Source: Candidatus Rubrimentiphilum sp.
Lineage (GTDB): Bacteria > Vulcanimicrobiota > Vulcanimicrobiia > Vulcanimicrobiales > Vulcanimicrobiaceae
Assembly: GCA_035710515.1 (NCBI GenBank)
Contig: DASTDE010000004.1
Span: 693,508-757,507, forward strand
DNA: 64,000 nucleotides
Direction of reading: 5' to 3'
In this document: positions 32,918 to 41,599 of the stretch, piece after piece
Layout of the letters: the number at the start of each line of letters is the position of its first letter
How positions within the stretch are numbered: the stretch's first letter is position 1
Made by a program: the position numbers and the translations under genes
Notes under the pieces: model-generated
Databases searched by the model: none
Seen by the model: only the letters and a program-made list of their open reading frames with translations
Told to the model about the DNA's origin: nothing

Positions 32918-32934
32918 GTGAAAGTCATTTTCAC
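32918..32934. promoter_or_regulatory. Palindromic operator candidate upstream of peroxiredoxin
   Basis: GTGAAAGTCATTTTCAC: 6-base arms GTGAAA/TTTCAC around a 5-base centre, about 67 bases before the peroxiredoxin ATG. Spacing and symmetry suit a dimeric repressor. TTGACA follows at 32938 but has no -10 at normal spacing. Confidence 0.35.
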
Positions 32935-33000
32935 TTTTTGACAGGATAGGGTAGAATCGTCTCCTCAAACCCTCACAGCTTGAAGAGAAAGTGACCGTTC

Positions 33001-33555
33001 ATGTTGGCACAGGTTGGCAAGCCCGCCCCCGATTTTAAACTGAAGAGCACCAAAGGCGCGACCAGTTCGAAGGACCTCGGCAAGGAGATATCGCTGTCCG
33101 ACTACCGCGGACGCTGGCTGGTTTTCTTCTTTTATCCGCTGGATTTCACGTTCGTCTGCCCGACGGAGATTACGGCGCTCTCGGATCGCGCCGACGAATT
33201 TAAAGCCGTCGATTGCGACGTGCTCGGCGCGTCGACCGATTCGGTTTTCAGCCACTGGGCGTGGATCAACACGCCGCGCGAGAAGAACGGAATCGCCGGC
33301 CTGAAGTATCCGCTGGTCGCCGACTTTACAAAGGAAACGGCGCGCGCGTACGGCGTGCTCAACGAAACGAGCGGCGCGGCGCAGCGCGGTCTCTTCATCA
33401 TCGATCCTGAAGGCGTGCTGAAATATGCCGTCGTGACGGACGACAACGTCGGCCGCAGCGTCGAGGAGACGCTTCGCGTGTTGCAGGCATTGCAAACCGG
33501 CGGCCTCTGCCCGGCCGAATGGAAGCCCGGCAAAGCGTTGCTGCAAAAAGTCTAA
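33001..33555 (+). CDS. Peroxiredoxin (AhpC/TSA, 2-Cys)
   Basis: A 184-residue typical 2-Cys peroxiredoxin that reduces H2O2 and organic peroxides. The peroxidatic Cys is in DFTFVCPTE (about residue 51) and the resolving Cys in GGLCPAEW near the C-terminus. The C-terminal tail is short. The ATG at 33001 follows AGAGAAAGTGACCGTTC. First gene of a redox operon; the TAATG junction couples it to the thioredoxin-like gene. Confidence 0.93.
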   Translation: MLAQVGKPAPDFKLKSTKGATSSKDLGKEISLSDYRGRWLVFFFYPLDFTFVCPTEITALSDRADEFKAVDCDVLGASTDSVFSHWAWINTPREKNGIAGLKYPLVADFTKETARAYGVLNETSGAAQRGLFIIDPEGVLKYAVVTDDNVGRSVEETLRVLQALQTGGLCPAEWKPGKALLQKV

Positions 33556-34028
33556 TGCCCTTACGGATGCGCAGCCCTCTCCCATCGCTGGAGGGGGTTG
33601 CGACGTGGGTCAACGGCGAGCCGAAATCCGAAGACTTGCGCGGCTTTCCCGTGCTGGTGCACTTTTGGTCGATCACGTGCCATCTCTGCCACAACGCAGC
33701 CGAACAACTCAGCGCGTGGCGCGAGCGGTTCGGGAAAGAGGGCATGATCTTCATCGCGGTCCATCAGCCGCGTTCCGAAGCCGAACTCGACGTCGAAGCC
33801 GTCCGTAAGGACGCGATCGAGGAGATGGGCTTCACGCAACCGTGCGCGATCGACAACGAGCACACTATCGTCGATCGTTTTCAAAACCAATTCGTGCCTT
33901 CGTATTACGTCTTCAACCGGCGCCACGAGCTGCGCCATTTCCAAGCCGGCGATAAAGGCCACGATCGCTTGGAAGCCGCGATCGCGCGCGTTATCGAAGA
34001 GCCCGCCGAGGACGAAGTCCTTCAGTAA
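33555..34028 (+). CDS. TlpA/ResA-like thioredoxin-fold protein
   Basis: A 157-residue protein with WSITCHLCHNAAEQL, a CHLC redox site after a typical VLVHFW strand, and the cis-Pro region NQFVPSYYVF. The C-terminus has FQAGDKGHDRLEAAI. No signal peptide is seen, so a cytoplasmic electron donor or acceptor for the neighbouring peroxiredoxin is more likely than a periplasmic TlpA. The ATG shares an A with the preceding TAA (TAATG). Confidence 0.85.
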   Translation: MPLRMRSPLPSLEGVATWVNGEPKSEDLRGFPVLVHFWSITCHLCHNAAEQLSAWRERFGKEGMIFIAVHQPRSEAELDVEAVRKDAIEEMGFTQPCAIDNEHTIVDRFQNQFVPSYYVFNRRHELRHFQAGDKGHDRLEAAIARVIEEPAEDEVLQ

Positions 34029-34066
34029 TAGGGGACCGCGCTTTCCGCAAATAACGGGTATGCCTC

Positions 34067-35722
34067 ATGTTTAGCGCCCAGGAGCTGCGGGCGATACCGT
34101 TTCTTTCCACGCTTGCCGATAGAGAGTTGGAGTATCTCTCCGGCGTGGTTGCCGATATTCACGTGCTTGCGAATGAGTACGTCATGCATGAAGGCGATAG
34201 CCCGGCGCTATTCGTCGTGATGGAGGGGCGCCTCGACGTCACGAAGATCATCGACGGAGCCGAACGCGTACTCGGAGTGCGCACGCGCGGCGACCTGTTC
34301 GGCCAAGTATCGGTGGTGCTGAATACGCCGACTCCCGCAAGCCTGCGCGCATCCGAGCCGTCCCGCGTCATTCGAATCGAAGTCAGAGATTATCACTCTG
34401 TTGCCGCTGCCGCACCGGATTTCGCGGCCGAGCTTGCCAAATCTGCGATCGATCGCATCGAAGGGCTTCAAGAGATCGCGGCGGAGCCGCCGCGTCCGGA
34501 GCTCGTCGTCATCGGATCCCAATGGGATTTGGCCTGCCACGATCTGCGAAACTTCCTGCAGCGCAACCACATCGAGTTTGATTGGCTGACGCCGGAGGAT
34601 CTGCGCGCTGTGGAAATGCTCGAGCGCGCCGGTGCGGATTCGCAACTGCCGCTCGTACGGCTTAGGGACGGAAAACTTCTCGCGTGTCCGACACACGCGC
34701 AGATCGCGAAGGCCCTCGGCCTTTCGGTCACTCCCGCCCAAACCGAATACGATGTCGTTATCTTCGGAGCCGGTCCGGCCGGGTTAGCCGCTGCCGTTTA
34801 TGGCGCATCGGAAGGCCTGAGCACGGTGCTGATCGAGCGCGAAGCTCCCGGCGGGCAAGCCGGCACGTCGTCTCGGATCGAGAATTACTTGGGCTTTCCC
34901 TTCGGGCTGTCCGGTGACGAACTGGCGAGTCGCGCGTTCGCGCAAGCCAAACGCTTAGGAGCCGAGATCGTCGTGACGCGAGTCGTCGAAGGGATAGACG
35001 CGGCCTCGCATATGGTGCGGCTCGACGGCGGCGATACGCTGCACGGGCGCACGATCATTCTAGCGATGGGCGTTGCGTGGCGCCGCTTGGCGCTCGATTC
35101 GGCAACGCCGCTGATCGGGCGCGGAGTCTATTATGGCGCCGCGCGCAGCGAAGCCAGGACGATCCAAGGCAAGGACGTGCACGTGATCGGGGGCGGAAAC
35201 TCTGCCGGGCAGGCCGCGCTCTCGTTTTCCGAACACGCGCGCTCGGTGACGCTGCTGGTTCGCGGCGACTCGCTCGAGAAGAGTATGTCCTACTATTTGA
35301 TCGAGCAACTAAAGAACAAGAAGAACGTCCAGGTTCGATTGCACTCCGAGGTTGCGCGTGTGTATGGTGAGCTGCACATCGAGGCGATTGACGTGCTCGA
35401 TCGCGATACCGGGAAGACGTCACGCTGCGAGACGGCCGCGCTCTTCGTGATGATTGGCGCGGATGCGGAGACGGCGTGGCTTCCCGAAGAGATCGCGCGC
35501 GACGAAAACGGCTACGTCTTGACCGGCGCCGACGTTCTAAGAACCGGACTTTGGCACGAAGAACGCGACCCCCATTTGCTCGAGACGACCATGCCGGGAA
35601 TCTACGCAGTCGGTGACGTGCGCGCAGGATCGGTGAAACGCGTTGCGGCCAGCGTCGGCGAAGGCAGCATGGCGATCGCATTGGTACACCAGTACCTGCA
35701 GCGCGAGGCCGTGGCCAAGTGA
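34067..35722 (+). CDS. cNMP-binding domain fused to thioredoxin-reductase-like flavoprotein lacking CxxC
   Basis: A 551-residue multidomain protein. Residues 1 to about 125 form a cyclic-nucleotide-binding domain (RTRGDLFGQVSVVLNTPTPAS, phosphate-cassette-like). Residues about 140-220 are a thioredoxin-like domain without CxxC (SQWDLACHD). From about 227, VVIFGAGPAGLAAAVYG begins a TrxB-type FAD domain; VHVIGGGNSAGQAAL (about 370) binds NAD(P)H; GIYAVGDVRAGSVKRVAASVGEG is the second FAD site. Where TrxB has CATC this protein reads GVYYGAARSEA, so the redox disulfide is absent. Electrons may pass directly from FAD to a partner. Its GTGA overlap with the antiporter gene is notable. Confidence 0.85.
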   Translation: MFSAQELRAIPFLSTLADRELEYLSGVVADIHVLANEYVMHEGDSPALFVVMEGRLDVTKIIDGAERVLGVRTRGDLFGQVSVVLNTPTPASLRASEPSRVIRIEVRDYHSVAAAAPDFAAELAKSAIDRIEGLQEIAAEPPRPELVVIGSQWDLACHDLRNFLQRNHIEFDWLTPEDLRAVEMLERAGADSQLPLVRLRDGKLLACPTHAQIAKALGLSVTPAQTEYDVVIFGAGPAGLAAAVYGASEGLSTVLIEREAPGGQAGTSSRIENYLGFPFGLSGDELASRAFAQAKRLGAEIVVTRVVEGIDAASHMVRLDGGDTLHGRTIILAMGVAWRRLALDSATPLIGRGVYYGAARSEARTIQGKDVHVIGGGNSAGQAALSFSEHARSVTLLVRGDSLEKSMSYYLIEQLKNKKNVQVRLHSEVARVYGELHIEAIDVLDRDTGKTSRCETAALFVMIGADAETAWLPEEIARDENGYVLTGADVLRTGLWHEERDPHLLETTMPGIYAVGDVRAGSVKRVAASVGEGSMAIALVHQYLQREAVAK

Positions 35723-37326
35723 CGATCTCCGCGCTAGCAGTAGTTGCCGGCGCGATCATCGTGCTGGTTGCGATCGCCAAGCGCATTAACGTGGCCTATC
35801 CGATCGTGCTCGTCCTTGGCGGAATTGCGATCGGCTATATTCCAGGGGTGCCGACGGCGACGATGCGGCCCGATCTCGTGCTGCTCGTGTTCTTGCCGCC
35901 GCTGTTGTATTGGGAGAGCGTCACCGCGCCCAGCAGCGATTTCAAAACCGGCGCCTGGTGGATCTTTCAACTTGCGTTCGGCTTGGTCGTAGTCACGACG
36001 GTGGCCGTGGCGGTCGTCATCCATTTCATTGACGCGAATGTCGGATGGGCGGCCGCCTTCGTGCTCGGCGCCATCGTCGCGTCAACGGATGAAGTCGCCT
36101 TCGTCACCCTTGCCGAACGGCTGCGCGTTCCGCGCCACCTGGTAGCGACGATTGAAGGCGAGAGTTTGATCAATGACGCGACGTCGCTGATCCTCTACGG
36201 GGTTGCCGTCGCAGCCGTTGTGGGGCAAAGCTTTTCACTGGGACACGCCCTCGGTTCGCTGGTTCTGTCCGTCGTCGCGGCAGTTGCGATCGGCATCGTC
36301 GCAGGTGCCATCGTGGTGGGCGCGTGGGCGCTGGCGCAGGACGAAGACGTGCAGCCCATCATCTCGCTGATTGCTCCGTACATCTCGTACCTGCCGGCAT
36401 ATTTTTTGGGGGTGTCGGGCGTGCTGGCCGTCGTCGTGACGGGATTGTTCGTCAGCCGGTTTACTCCGCGCGTCTTGCTGCCGCGGACGCGTTTGCGGGC
36501 CGTCGGATTCTGGGTGACGATCGTTTTCGTCCTCAATGCATTCATCTTCGTTTTGATTGGCTTACAGTTTCGATCGATTGTATCGACCCTCTCGCATTTG
36601 AGTCATTCGATCGGCACACTGATTTTGTACGGTGTGATTGTCAGTGCGGTGGTGATCGTAGTTCGCATAGTCTGGGTGTTTGCACAGGCGCTGTTGCCGG
36701 TCACGAACGAACCCGAACACGCGGAGGGCGAGGCCGACTGGTCTCACGTTGCCGTGCTGGCGTGGACGGGCATGCGCGGGGGCATCTCGCTGGCCGCTGC
36801 GCTTGCGATACCACTCACCGTTGCGACTGGACCATTTCCACAACGTGACCTCATTATTTTTCTGACGCTCTGCGTGCTCTTGGCGACGCTGGTTGGCCAG
36901 GGCGGCTCGTTACCGTGGCTGCTGAAGCGGCTGAAGGTAAAGGATGACGGCGCGGACGAGCGCGAGGAGCGCTTGGCGATGGCGCGCACGGCGCGCATCG
37001 CGCTCATTAAGCTTTCGGCACTTCGGCGTGAGCGGCAGATCCCGGATCCTATCATGATGGCGCTTCGCCAGCGGTTTCGCTCGCGCTGGCGCGAGTTCGA
37101 GAATACGCGAGACGGGTCGGCCTATCGCGAACGCATCGCGTCGCTCTATCGCGGAATCGAACGCGAGTTGCTGGACGTCCAGCGCGCAGAGCTCATCCGC
37201 CTGCGCGATCGTGGGAAGATCGACAATACGGTCATGCGCCGCGTGCTCACACTGCTGGACCTCGAAGATCAGGAGATCAGCATGCTCGGCAGCACCGGCC
37301 ACATGGATCTCGATCCGGAAAAATAA
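35719..37326 (+). CDS. Na+/H+ antiporter, CPA1 (NhaP) type
   Basis: A 535-residue transporter: about 12 membrane segments to residue 395, then a charged cytoplasmic tail (about 400-535). CPA1 features: FLPPLLYWESV, GAIVASTDEVAF (unusual for the common PTDPVA motif), GESLINDATSLILYGV with the ND pair, and GMRGGISLAAALAIP. Exchanges Na+ or K+ for H+ to control pH. The GTG start at 35719 overlaps the flavoprotein stop, so it is the fourth gene of the redox operon. Confidence 0.88.
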   Translation: MTISALAVVAGAIIVLVAIAKRINVAYPIVLVLGGIAIGYIPGVPTATMRPDLVLLVFLPPLLYWESVTAPSSDFKTGAWWIFQLAFGLVVVTTVAVAVVIHFIDANVGWAAAFVLGAIVASTDEVAFVTLAERLRVPRHLVATIEGESLINDATSLILYGVAVAAVVGQSFSLGHALGSLVLSVVAAVAIGIVAGAIVVGAWALAQDEDVQPIISLIAPYISYLPAYFLGVSGVLAVVVTGLFVSRFTPRVLLPRTRLRAVGFWVTIVFVLNAFIFVLIGLQFRSIVSTLSHLSHSIGTLILYGVIVSAVVIVVRIVWVFAQALLPVTNEPEHAEGEADWSHVAVLAWTGMRGGISLAAALAIPLTVATGPFPQRDLIIFLTLCVLLATLVGQGGSLPWLLKRLKVKDDGADEREERLAMARTARIALIKLSALRRERQIPDPIMMALRQRFRSRWREFENTRDGSAYRERIASLYRGIERELLDVQRAELIRLRDRGKIDNTVMRRVLTLLDLEDQEISMLGSTGHMDLDPEK

Positions 37327-37329
37327 CGC

Positions 37330-37809
37330 TTATTCTTCGCCGTCGTAATAGTCGAGCGGCTCGGAGCGAATGATCCGGCGCTCCGGCAGGCGCACCAGCC
37401 ACTTCTTGCTGTCGGGGTAGTAAGCAGCTTCGCCCATCGGGTTATCCGCTACCAGGTAAAGGACGAGATCTTCCTTACCGTTGTTCGTTATTTGGTGTGC
37501 TTGTCCGGGCGGAAAAATAAACGCATCACCCGTTTCGATCGGGGTCGTGCCGCCCTCGTCGCGCACGATGCCGCTGCCTGAGATCACATGATAGAACTCC
37601 CACTGCATGCTGTGCGAGTGGTACGGATACGCGGTGGCTCCGGCCGGCAGCCGCGCGATCTCGACATCGAACGGGTGCCGCTCCATGATGTCCGTGGACT
37701 GGGGCTTGCGGCCCAGGCCTTCCGAAACCTGAATTCCAGAGCTGCGGAACTTGCCTTTGGGCGACGCGAACTGCAGCTCCTCAAGATCTTTTGTGTTGAC
37801 TTTGCGCAT
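37330..37809 (-). CDS. Cupin-domain protein
   Basis: A 159-residue protein with one cupin barrel. Motif 1 is YPYHSHSMQWEFYHVISGSG and motif 2 is ETGDAFIFPPGQAHQITN, with the metal-binding His and Glu residues retained. Substrate unknown. The stop is four bases from the antiporter stop (convergent), and it is divergent from the VOC gene. Confidence 0.8.
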   Translation of the reverse strand: MRKVNTKDLEELQFASPKGKFRSSGIQVSEGLGRKPQSTDIMERHPFDVEIARLPAGATAYPYHSHSMQWEFYHVISGSGIVRDEGGTTPIETGDAFIFPPGQAHQITNNGKEDLVLYLVADNPMGEAAYYPDSKKWLVRLPERRIIRSEPLDYYDGEE

Positions 37810-37861
37810 AGCCGGATGGTTCTGCCCGATAGCGGCGGACCATTCTGGGCATAATCGGCCT

Positions 37862-38236
37862 ATGTTAGGAGAGAAGGATGCGATCGCTACGATCGCTGTT
37901 AAAGATCTTAAGACGGCCGCGCAGTTCTATGGAGAGACCCTTGGTCTGAAGAATGAAGGCGGCGACCAGACCGCCGCCATTATGTACACCAGCGGAAACA
38001 CCAAGGTGCTCGTCTATCAGTCGGAGTTCGCGGGATCCAACAAGGCGACCGCCGCCAATTGGACGGTGGGAGCCGACCTGAAATCGGTCGTGGAGGGCCT
38101 TGCGAAAAAAGGCGTCAAGTTCGAGCACTACGACATGCCGGGCGTCACACGTGAAGGGGACATCCACACCGCGGGCGGCCAAAAAATCGCGTGGTTTAAG
38201 GATCCCGACGGCAACATTCTAGCGCTGCTTGGCTAA
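37862..38236 (+). CDS. VOC (glyoxalase/bleomycin-resistance) superfamily protein
   Basis: A 124-residue protein with two beta-alpha-beta-beta-beta units: VKDLKTAAQFYGETLGL in the first and WFKDPDGNILALLG ending the second. The family includes metal-dependent isomerases, dioxygenases and drug-binding proteins; the specific role cannot be told. The ATG at 37862 is chosen; upstream frame is shadow over the cupin gene. Confidence 0.8.
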   Translation: MLGEKDAIATIAVKDLKTAAQFYGETLGLKNEGGDQTAAIMYTSGNTKVLVYQSEFAGSNKATAANWTVGADLKSVVEGLAKKGVKFEHYDMPGVTREGDIHTAGGQKIAWFKDPDGNILALLG

Positions 38237-38251
38237 AGGAGGCCAACGCTC

Positions 38252-38650
38252 ATGAAATTTGTTTTTATCGCCGCGCGCTTGCTGCTCGGCCTGATATTTT
38301 TCGTTTTCGGCCTGAACGGGTTTCTGTTCTTCATTCCGGCGCCGGCGCACATCCCCGGCGCGGCCGGAGCTTTTTCCGGAGCCATGTTTACGTCACACTT
38401 CATGTGGTTTACATCCGGCGTTCAACTGATCTGCGGCGTCATGCTGCTCACCAATCAGTACGTTCCGCTGGCGCTGGTCATGTTGGGAGCGGTGCTCTCG
38501 AACATCCTTGCTTTCCACATAACAATGCTCCCGGGCGGGCTCCCGCTGGCCCTTGTTACAACTGCAATCTGGGTGGTGGCATGCTGGCCGCTGCGTTCGT
38601 ACTTTGCGCCGCTGTTTGCTCGAACCGTCCCGCAACAGGAGGTACGTTAA
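38252..38650 (+). CDS. DoxX-like membrane protein
   Basis: A 132-residue protein with four hydrophobic segments resembling the DoxX/DoxD-like family (ARLLLGLIFFVFGLNGF, then GVQLICGVMLLTNQYVPLA). The function of such small members is poorly defined. AGGAGG is nine bases before the ATG. It is coupled to the next gene through TAATG. Confidence 0.75.
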   Translation: MKFVFIAARLLLGLIFFVFGLNGFLFFIPAPAHIPGAAGAFSGAMFTSHFMWFTSGVQLICGVMLLTNQYVPLALVMLGAVLSNILAFHITMLPGGLPLALVTTAIWVVACWPLRSYFAPLFARTVPQQEVR

Positions 38651-39054
38651 TGGAACTTCAGCCGTATATTTTTTTCTACGGACGCTGCGCCGAAGCGCTC
38701 GAATTTTACAAGAAAGCCTTGGGCGGAACGTACGAGTCGTCGCTCGTGAAAGACTCGCCGATGCGCGATCAGATGCCGCCGGGCTCCGACGAGCGGGTGA
38801 TGCATGCGACGTTCTCAGGCAAGGGTCTGACCTTTATGGCTTCGGACGGCAACCAAACCAAGCCGGTCGATCCCGAAGCCGGAAATATCGCGCTGTCGCT
38901 CGGAACTACCGACGCGGCCGAGGGCGAGCGCATCTTCAACGCGCTCAGCGAAGACGGCGACGTCAAGATGCCGATAGCGGAGGCGTTCTGGGGCGGCAAA
39001 TTCGGAATCGTTGTCGATAAATTCGGCACCGAGTGGATGCTGACGCTCCCGTGA
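38650..39054 (+). CDS. PhnB-like VOC protein
   Basis: A 134-residue protein of the PhnB/3-demethylubiquinone-like VOC group: LQPYIFFYGRCAEALEFYKKALGG at the N-terminus (an 8-10 residue conserved core is FYGRCAEALEFY) and WGGKFGIVVDKFGTEWML at the C-terminus. No specific substrate. GGAGG lies seven bases before the ATG, which shares its A with the DoxX-like stop. Confidence 0.8.
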   Translation: MELQPYIFFYGRCAEALEFYKKALGGTYESSLVKDSPMRDQMPPGSDERVMHATFSGKGLTFMASDGNQTKPVDPEAGNIALSLGTTDAAEGERIFNALSEDGDVKMPIAEAFWGGKFGIVVDKFGTEWMLTLP

Positions 39055-39057
39055 CGC

Positions 39058-39480
39058 CTATTTCCGCTGCTGGTACGCTTTCACTAAGGCCTTGAGATCC
39101 GCGATGTGCTGCTGAATTAGGTCACTACGGGCAAGGGCTACTTCCATAGGATAGATGGATCCATACATGCCCTGCTTATCGCTTGCGGGATAGAGCGCTT
39201 CGACATATGCGTCGGTGTATGCCGCCCAAGCTTTCTGAGAAGCTGCAACCTTTGCAGCCGCTCCCGGCTCTTTTGCGGCGAGGGACACGAGCTTGTTATA
39301 GATTGAATTCATCTGCATCGCGCGCAAGGCCGCTTCATTGCCTGCGCACATGTTCATGGCCAACTGCGTCTTCGCAGTCCGCATGCATGCCTTGAACTGG
39401 GCCGAGCCTTGGGCTGCGGCCGGGGCGACCGCCACGACAATCCAAAGCAGAGCGAATGGAATAAGTGCTCGGAGTTTCAT
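39058..39480 (-). CDS. LprI/DUF1311-type secreted protein
   Basis: A 140-residue exported protein with signal peptide MKLRALIPFALLWIVVAVAP. The mature part has Cys-spaced FKACMRTAKTQLAMNMCAGNEA and an alanine-rich helix, as in DUF1311/LprI proteins, some of which inhibit lysozyme. The second ATG (39480) is chosen because GGAGG is five bases upstream, while for 39483 the gap would be only two. Its leader directly abuts a comEC 3' remnant. Confidence 0.7.
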   Translation of the reverse strand: MKLRALIPFALLWIVVAVAPAAAQGSAQFKACMRTAKTQLAMNMCAGNEAALRAMQMNSIYNKLVSLAAKEPGAAAKVAASQKAWAAYTDAYVEALYPASDKQGMYGSIYPMEVALARSDLIQQHIADLKALVKAYQQRK

Positions 39481-39495
39481 CATTACCTCCGTTTG

Positions 39496-39556
39496 TTATC
39501 TTACCATTGTATGCAGCTCGACCACCAGGCCATCGGTCGTGACGGTAATTGCGCCG
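39496..39556 (-). pseudogene. Remnant of a comEC 3' end (about 20 codons)
   Basis: Minus-strand reading gives GAITVTTDGLVVELHTMVR followed by TAA, against GAVTVTTDGLAVELHTMVSR at the true comEC end. Fifty of 54 bases (39503-39556) match 41610-41663; two of the four differences are silent, one is V/I and one is A/V. It is in the same orientation as comEC, so the two form direct repeats around the BNR gene. The remainder of comEC is missing here. Confidence 0.85.
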
Positions 39557-39593
39557 GTGAAACAAAAAATCGGAGCCACCCCTAGATGCCAAT

Positions 39594-41591
39594 ATGATAC
39601 TGGCCCGAACGTCCGTGGCCGGCGCGGCTGCAGTGCTCGTGGTGCTTCTCACAACCACTGCGCTGGTTGGCTCATCTACCGACGAGCGCGTTATCAAAGC
39701 TCCGACGTCGGATGGACAGATATTCATCGAAAAGATCGTGCAAGTTAGCGCCCAGCGACCTCAAAATCAACACGCCGAAGTCTTTATCGCCCAGAGTCCC
39801 AAGAACGGCAACGATTTGCTGGCATGTTCCATAACGCTGGATAGGCGTAAGCCTGATCCGTTTACCGGAGAACGGGATGCGGTTTACGTATCGCGTGACG
39901 CGGGCAGGCATTGGCAATTCGGCATGGAGATCGGACCGGCGAGCGATCCGAGCTGTGCGTTCGGACAATCGGGTGAGGCCTATTTTCTTGCGACCATGTT
40001 GCCACCAAGCACGAATAAGATCTTTCGCTCGAAGGACCTTCGCAACTGGACTTTGTGGCAGACGACGCCGTTTCTCGATCGCGCCACGCTTCTCACTCCT
40101 CCAGAAAACGGTGAAATCGCCATGAGCGGTGACGCGCCTGAAAGTACGATCGGCAGGATCGCCGGCGGGGCTTCTCTGTGGCAAGCAGTAGGCAACGGGA
40201 AGCTTACGATAAGCAACTTCGCGCCCGACGTTCACAAGCTCGTGTCGATCAACACCGGCGGCTATAGGAATTTCCAAACGTTTGGCACGGTTGGGTACAC
40301 GCGGCTGCCGCTACCAGAAAGCTTGCGACGTCTTCGAAACTTGAGCGACAATCAGCCTGGAATTCCCAATGCAGAGCTGATCTATACGTCATTGAGTCTG
40401 ACGGATGGAACCGTTACCAGCCGAAGCCGTATTGCCTCCGACTATGATATAGACGATCGCGCTTTTTCATGCTACCCGTCGGCAGCATTTGATAGATCGC
40501 GTTCCCGCTTCGCAGGGACGATCTATGTGGCTTGGTGTGATTTTCGCCTCGGACATTCGAGTATCTTGATCGCGCACAGCTCGGATGGCCGCCGCTGGAG
40601 CACGCCGCTTATTCTGGACGATCCGACAACCGGCCGTTATGGCGCCGGCGCATTCGAGCCGACAGTCGCAGTGAACAACCGCGGGGTCGTCGCAGTGTTT
40701 TGGTACGATCGCCAACAGCATCCCGCCGGTCAGGGTTGGGACATCGCCTTTCGCGCATCTACCGATGGGGGCGCATCTTGGATTCCGACTCGTCGTGTCT
40801 CGGGTGCAGAAACAACTTGGACCGCCGATCGAGTGAGCCAAGACAATCTCTCGATCAACATTAATGGCAAATACAGATTGAGCGCGTCGCTGGGCTTCCA
40901 TTCATTTGCCATGAACGCGGGAGACTTTTCCGGAATGTTTGCCGATCCGGCAGGTGGGTTCCATCCAATCTGGGTCGACAATCATACAAATGCCGTGCCG
41001 CAAGTGTGGACGACGAGAGTAACCGTAAAGCCGGCATTGCGCACAACGGACCCGGCGCCTTCGCCCGTGTTGTTCTTTCCCGTTCAAAACCAATTACCGG
41101 CTCAAGCGGCCTTTACGCCGCCGCTTAGACGTTTGCTCCCCGCGCGATCCAACGCGACAGACGTGAGCAGGTTTGTAGACTTTGATGCGCGTGACTTATG
41201 GTTCGATAAACCGCACCACGACCTTGGGTTTTCGTTGGTCATACGCAATACGGCCAAGAGCGCCTTGCCTTGTCCGCTGTATTTCAAAGCAACCTTGGCG
41301 CCGACCGGACGATCGGGGCTGCCGATCGCCGATGCGATGCCGTTAAATACTACTGCCTATCTCGACAAGAGCCAGCCGGTTTGGCAGATTCCGGGTTGTA
41401 CGACATCGCTTGGGCCTGGAGCTGAGCTCTTGCTTCCGATAAGGGTGCGTGTCGAGAATCTGCGGATTCCCTCAATTGCTAGTTCGTGGCTGCGAAGGCT
41501 CAATTATGTGGTCCCGGAGAACGTTCTTGAGTGGTCGCAATTACAAGTATTAAGTGACGCGTCCGCCGCATCCCACGGTCTACGAAACTAG
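39594..41591 (+). CDS. Secreted BNR/sialidase-like beta-propeller protein
   Basis: A 665-residue exported protein with an N-terminal hydrophobic signal (residues 7-27). Asp-box/BNR-type repeats are seen as SRDAGRHW, SSDGRRW and STDGGASW, which mark a sialidase-fold propeller to about residue 480; a beta-rich C-terminal domain follows. The catalytic Arg triad and Tyr of sialidases cannot be assigned, so enzymatic activity is not claimed. The base composition looks less GC-rich than neighbours. It lies between two copies of the comEC 3' end. Confidence 0.7.
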   Translation: MILARTSVAGAAAVLVVLLTTTALVGSSTDERVIKAPTSDGQIFIEKIVQVSAQRPQNQHAEVFIAQSPKNGNDLLACSITLDRRKPDPFTGERDAVYVSRDAGRHWQFGMEIGPASDPSCAFGQSGEAYFLATMLPPSTNKIFRSKDLRNWTLWQTTPFLDRATLLTPPENGEIAMSGDAPESTIGRIAGGASLWQAVGNGKLTISNFAPDVHKLVSINTGGYRNFQTFGTVGYTRLPLPESLRRLRNLSDNQPGIPNAELIYTSLSLTDGTVTSRSRIASDYDIDDRAFSCYPSAAFDRSRSRFAGTIYVAWCDFRLGHSSILIAHSSDGRRWSTPLILDDPTTGRYGAGAFEPTVAVNNRGVVAVFWYDRQQHPAGQGWDIAFRASTDGGASWIPTRRVSGAETTWTADRVSQDNLSININGKYRLSASLGFHSFAMNAGDFSGMFADPAGGFHPIWVDNHTNAVPQVWTTRVTVKPALRTTDPAPSPVLFFPVQNQLPAQAAFTPPLRRLLPARSNATDVSRFVDFDARDLWFDKPHHDLGFSLVIRNTAKSALPCPLYFKATLAPTGRSGLPIADAMPLNTTAYLDKSQPVWQIPGCTTSLGPGAELLLPIRVRVENLRIPSIASSWLRRLNYVVPENVLEWSQLQVLSDASAASHGLRN

Positions 41592-41599
41592 CATCGGCG

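Noticed and set aside
32938..32957. TTGACA with TAGAAT as a promoter for the peroxiredoxin gene
   Set aside because: The two hexamers are only eight bases apart, far from the required 16-18.
39594..41591. BNR protein as an active sialidase
   Set aside because: Asp-box repeats are present, but the catalytic Arg triad and Tyr/Glu pair could not be assigned.
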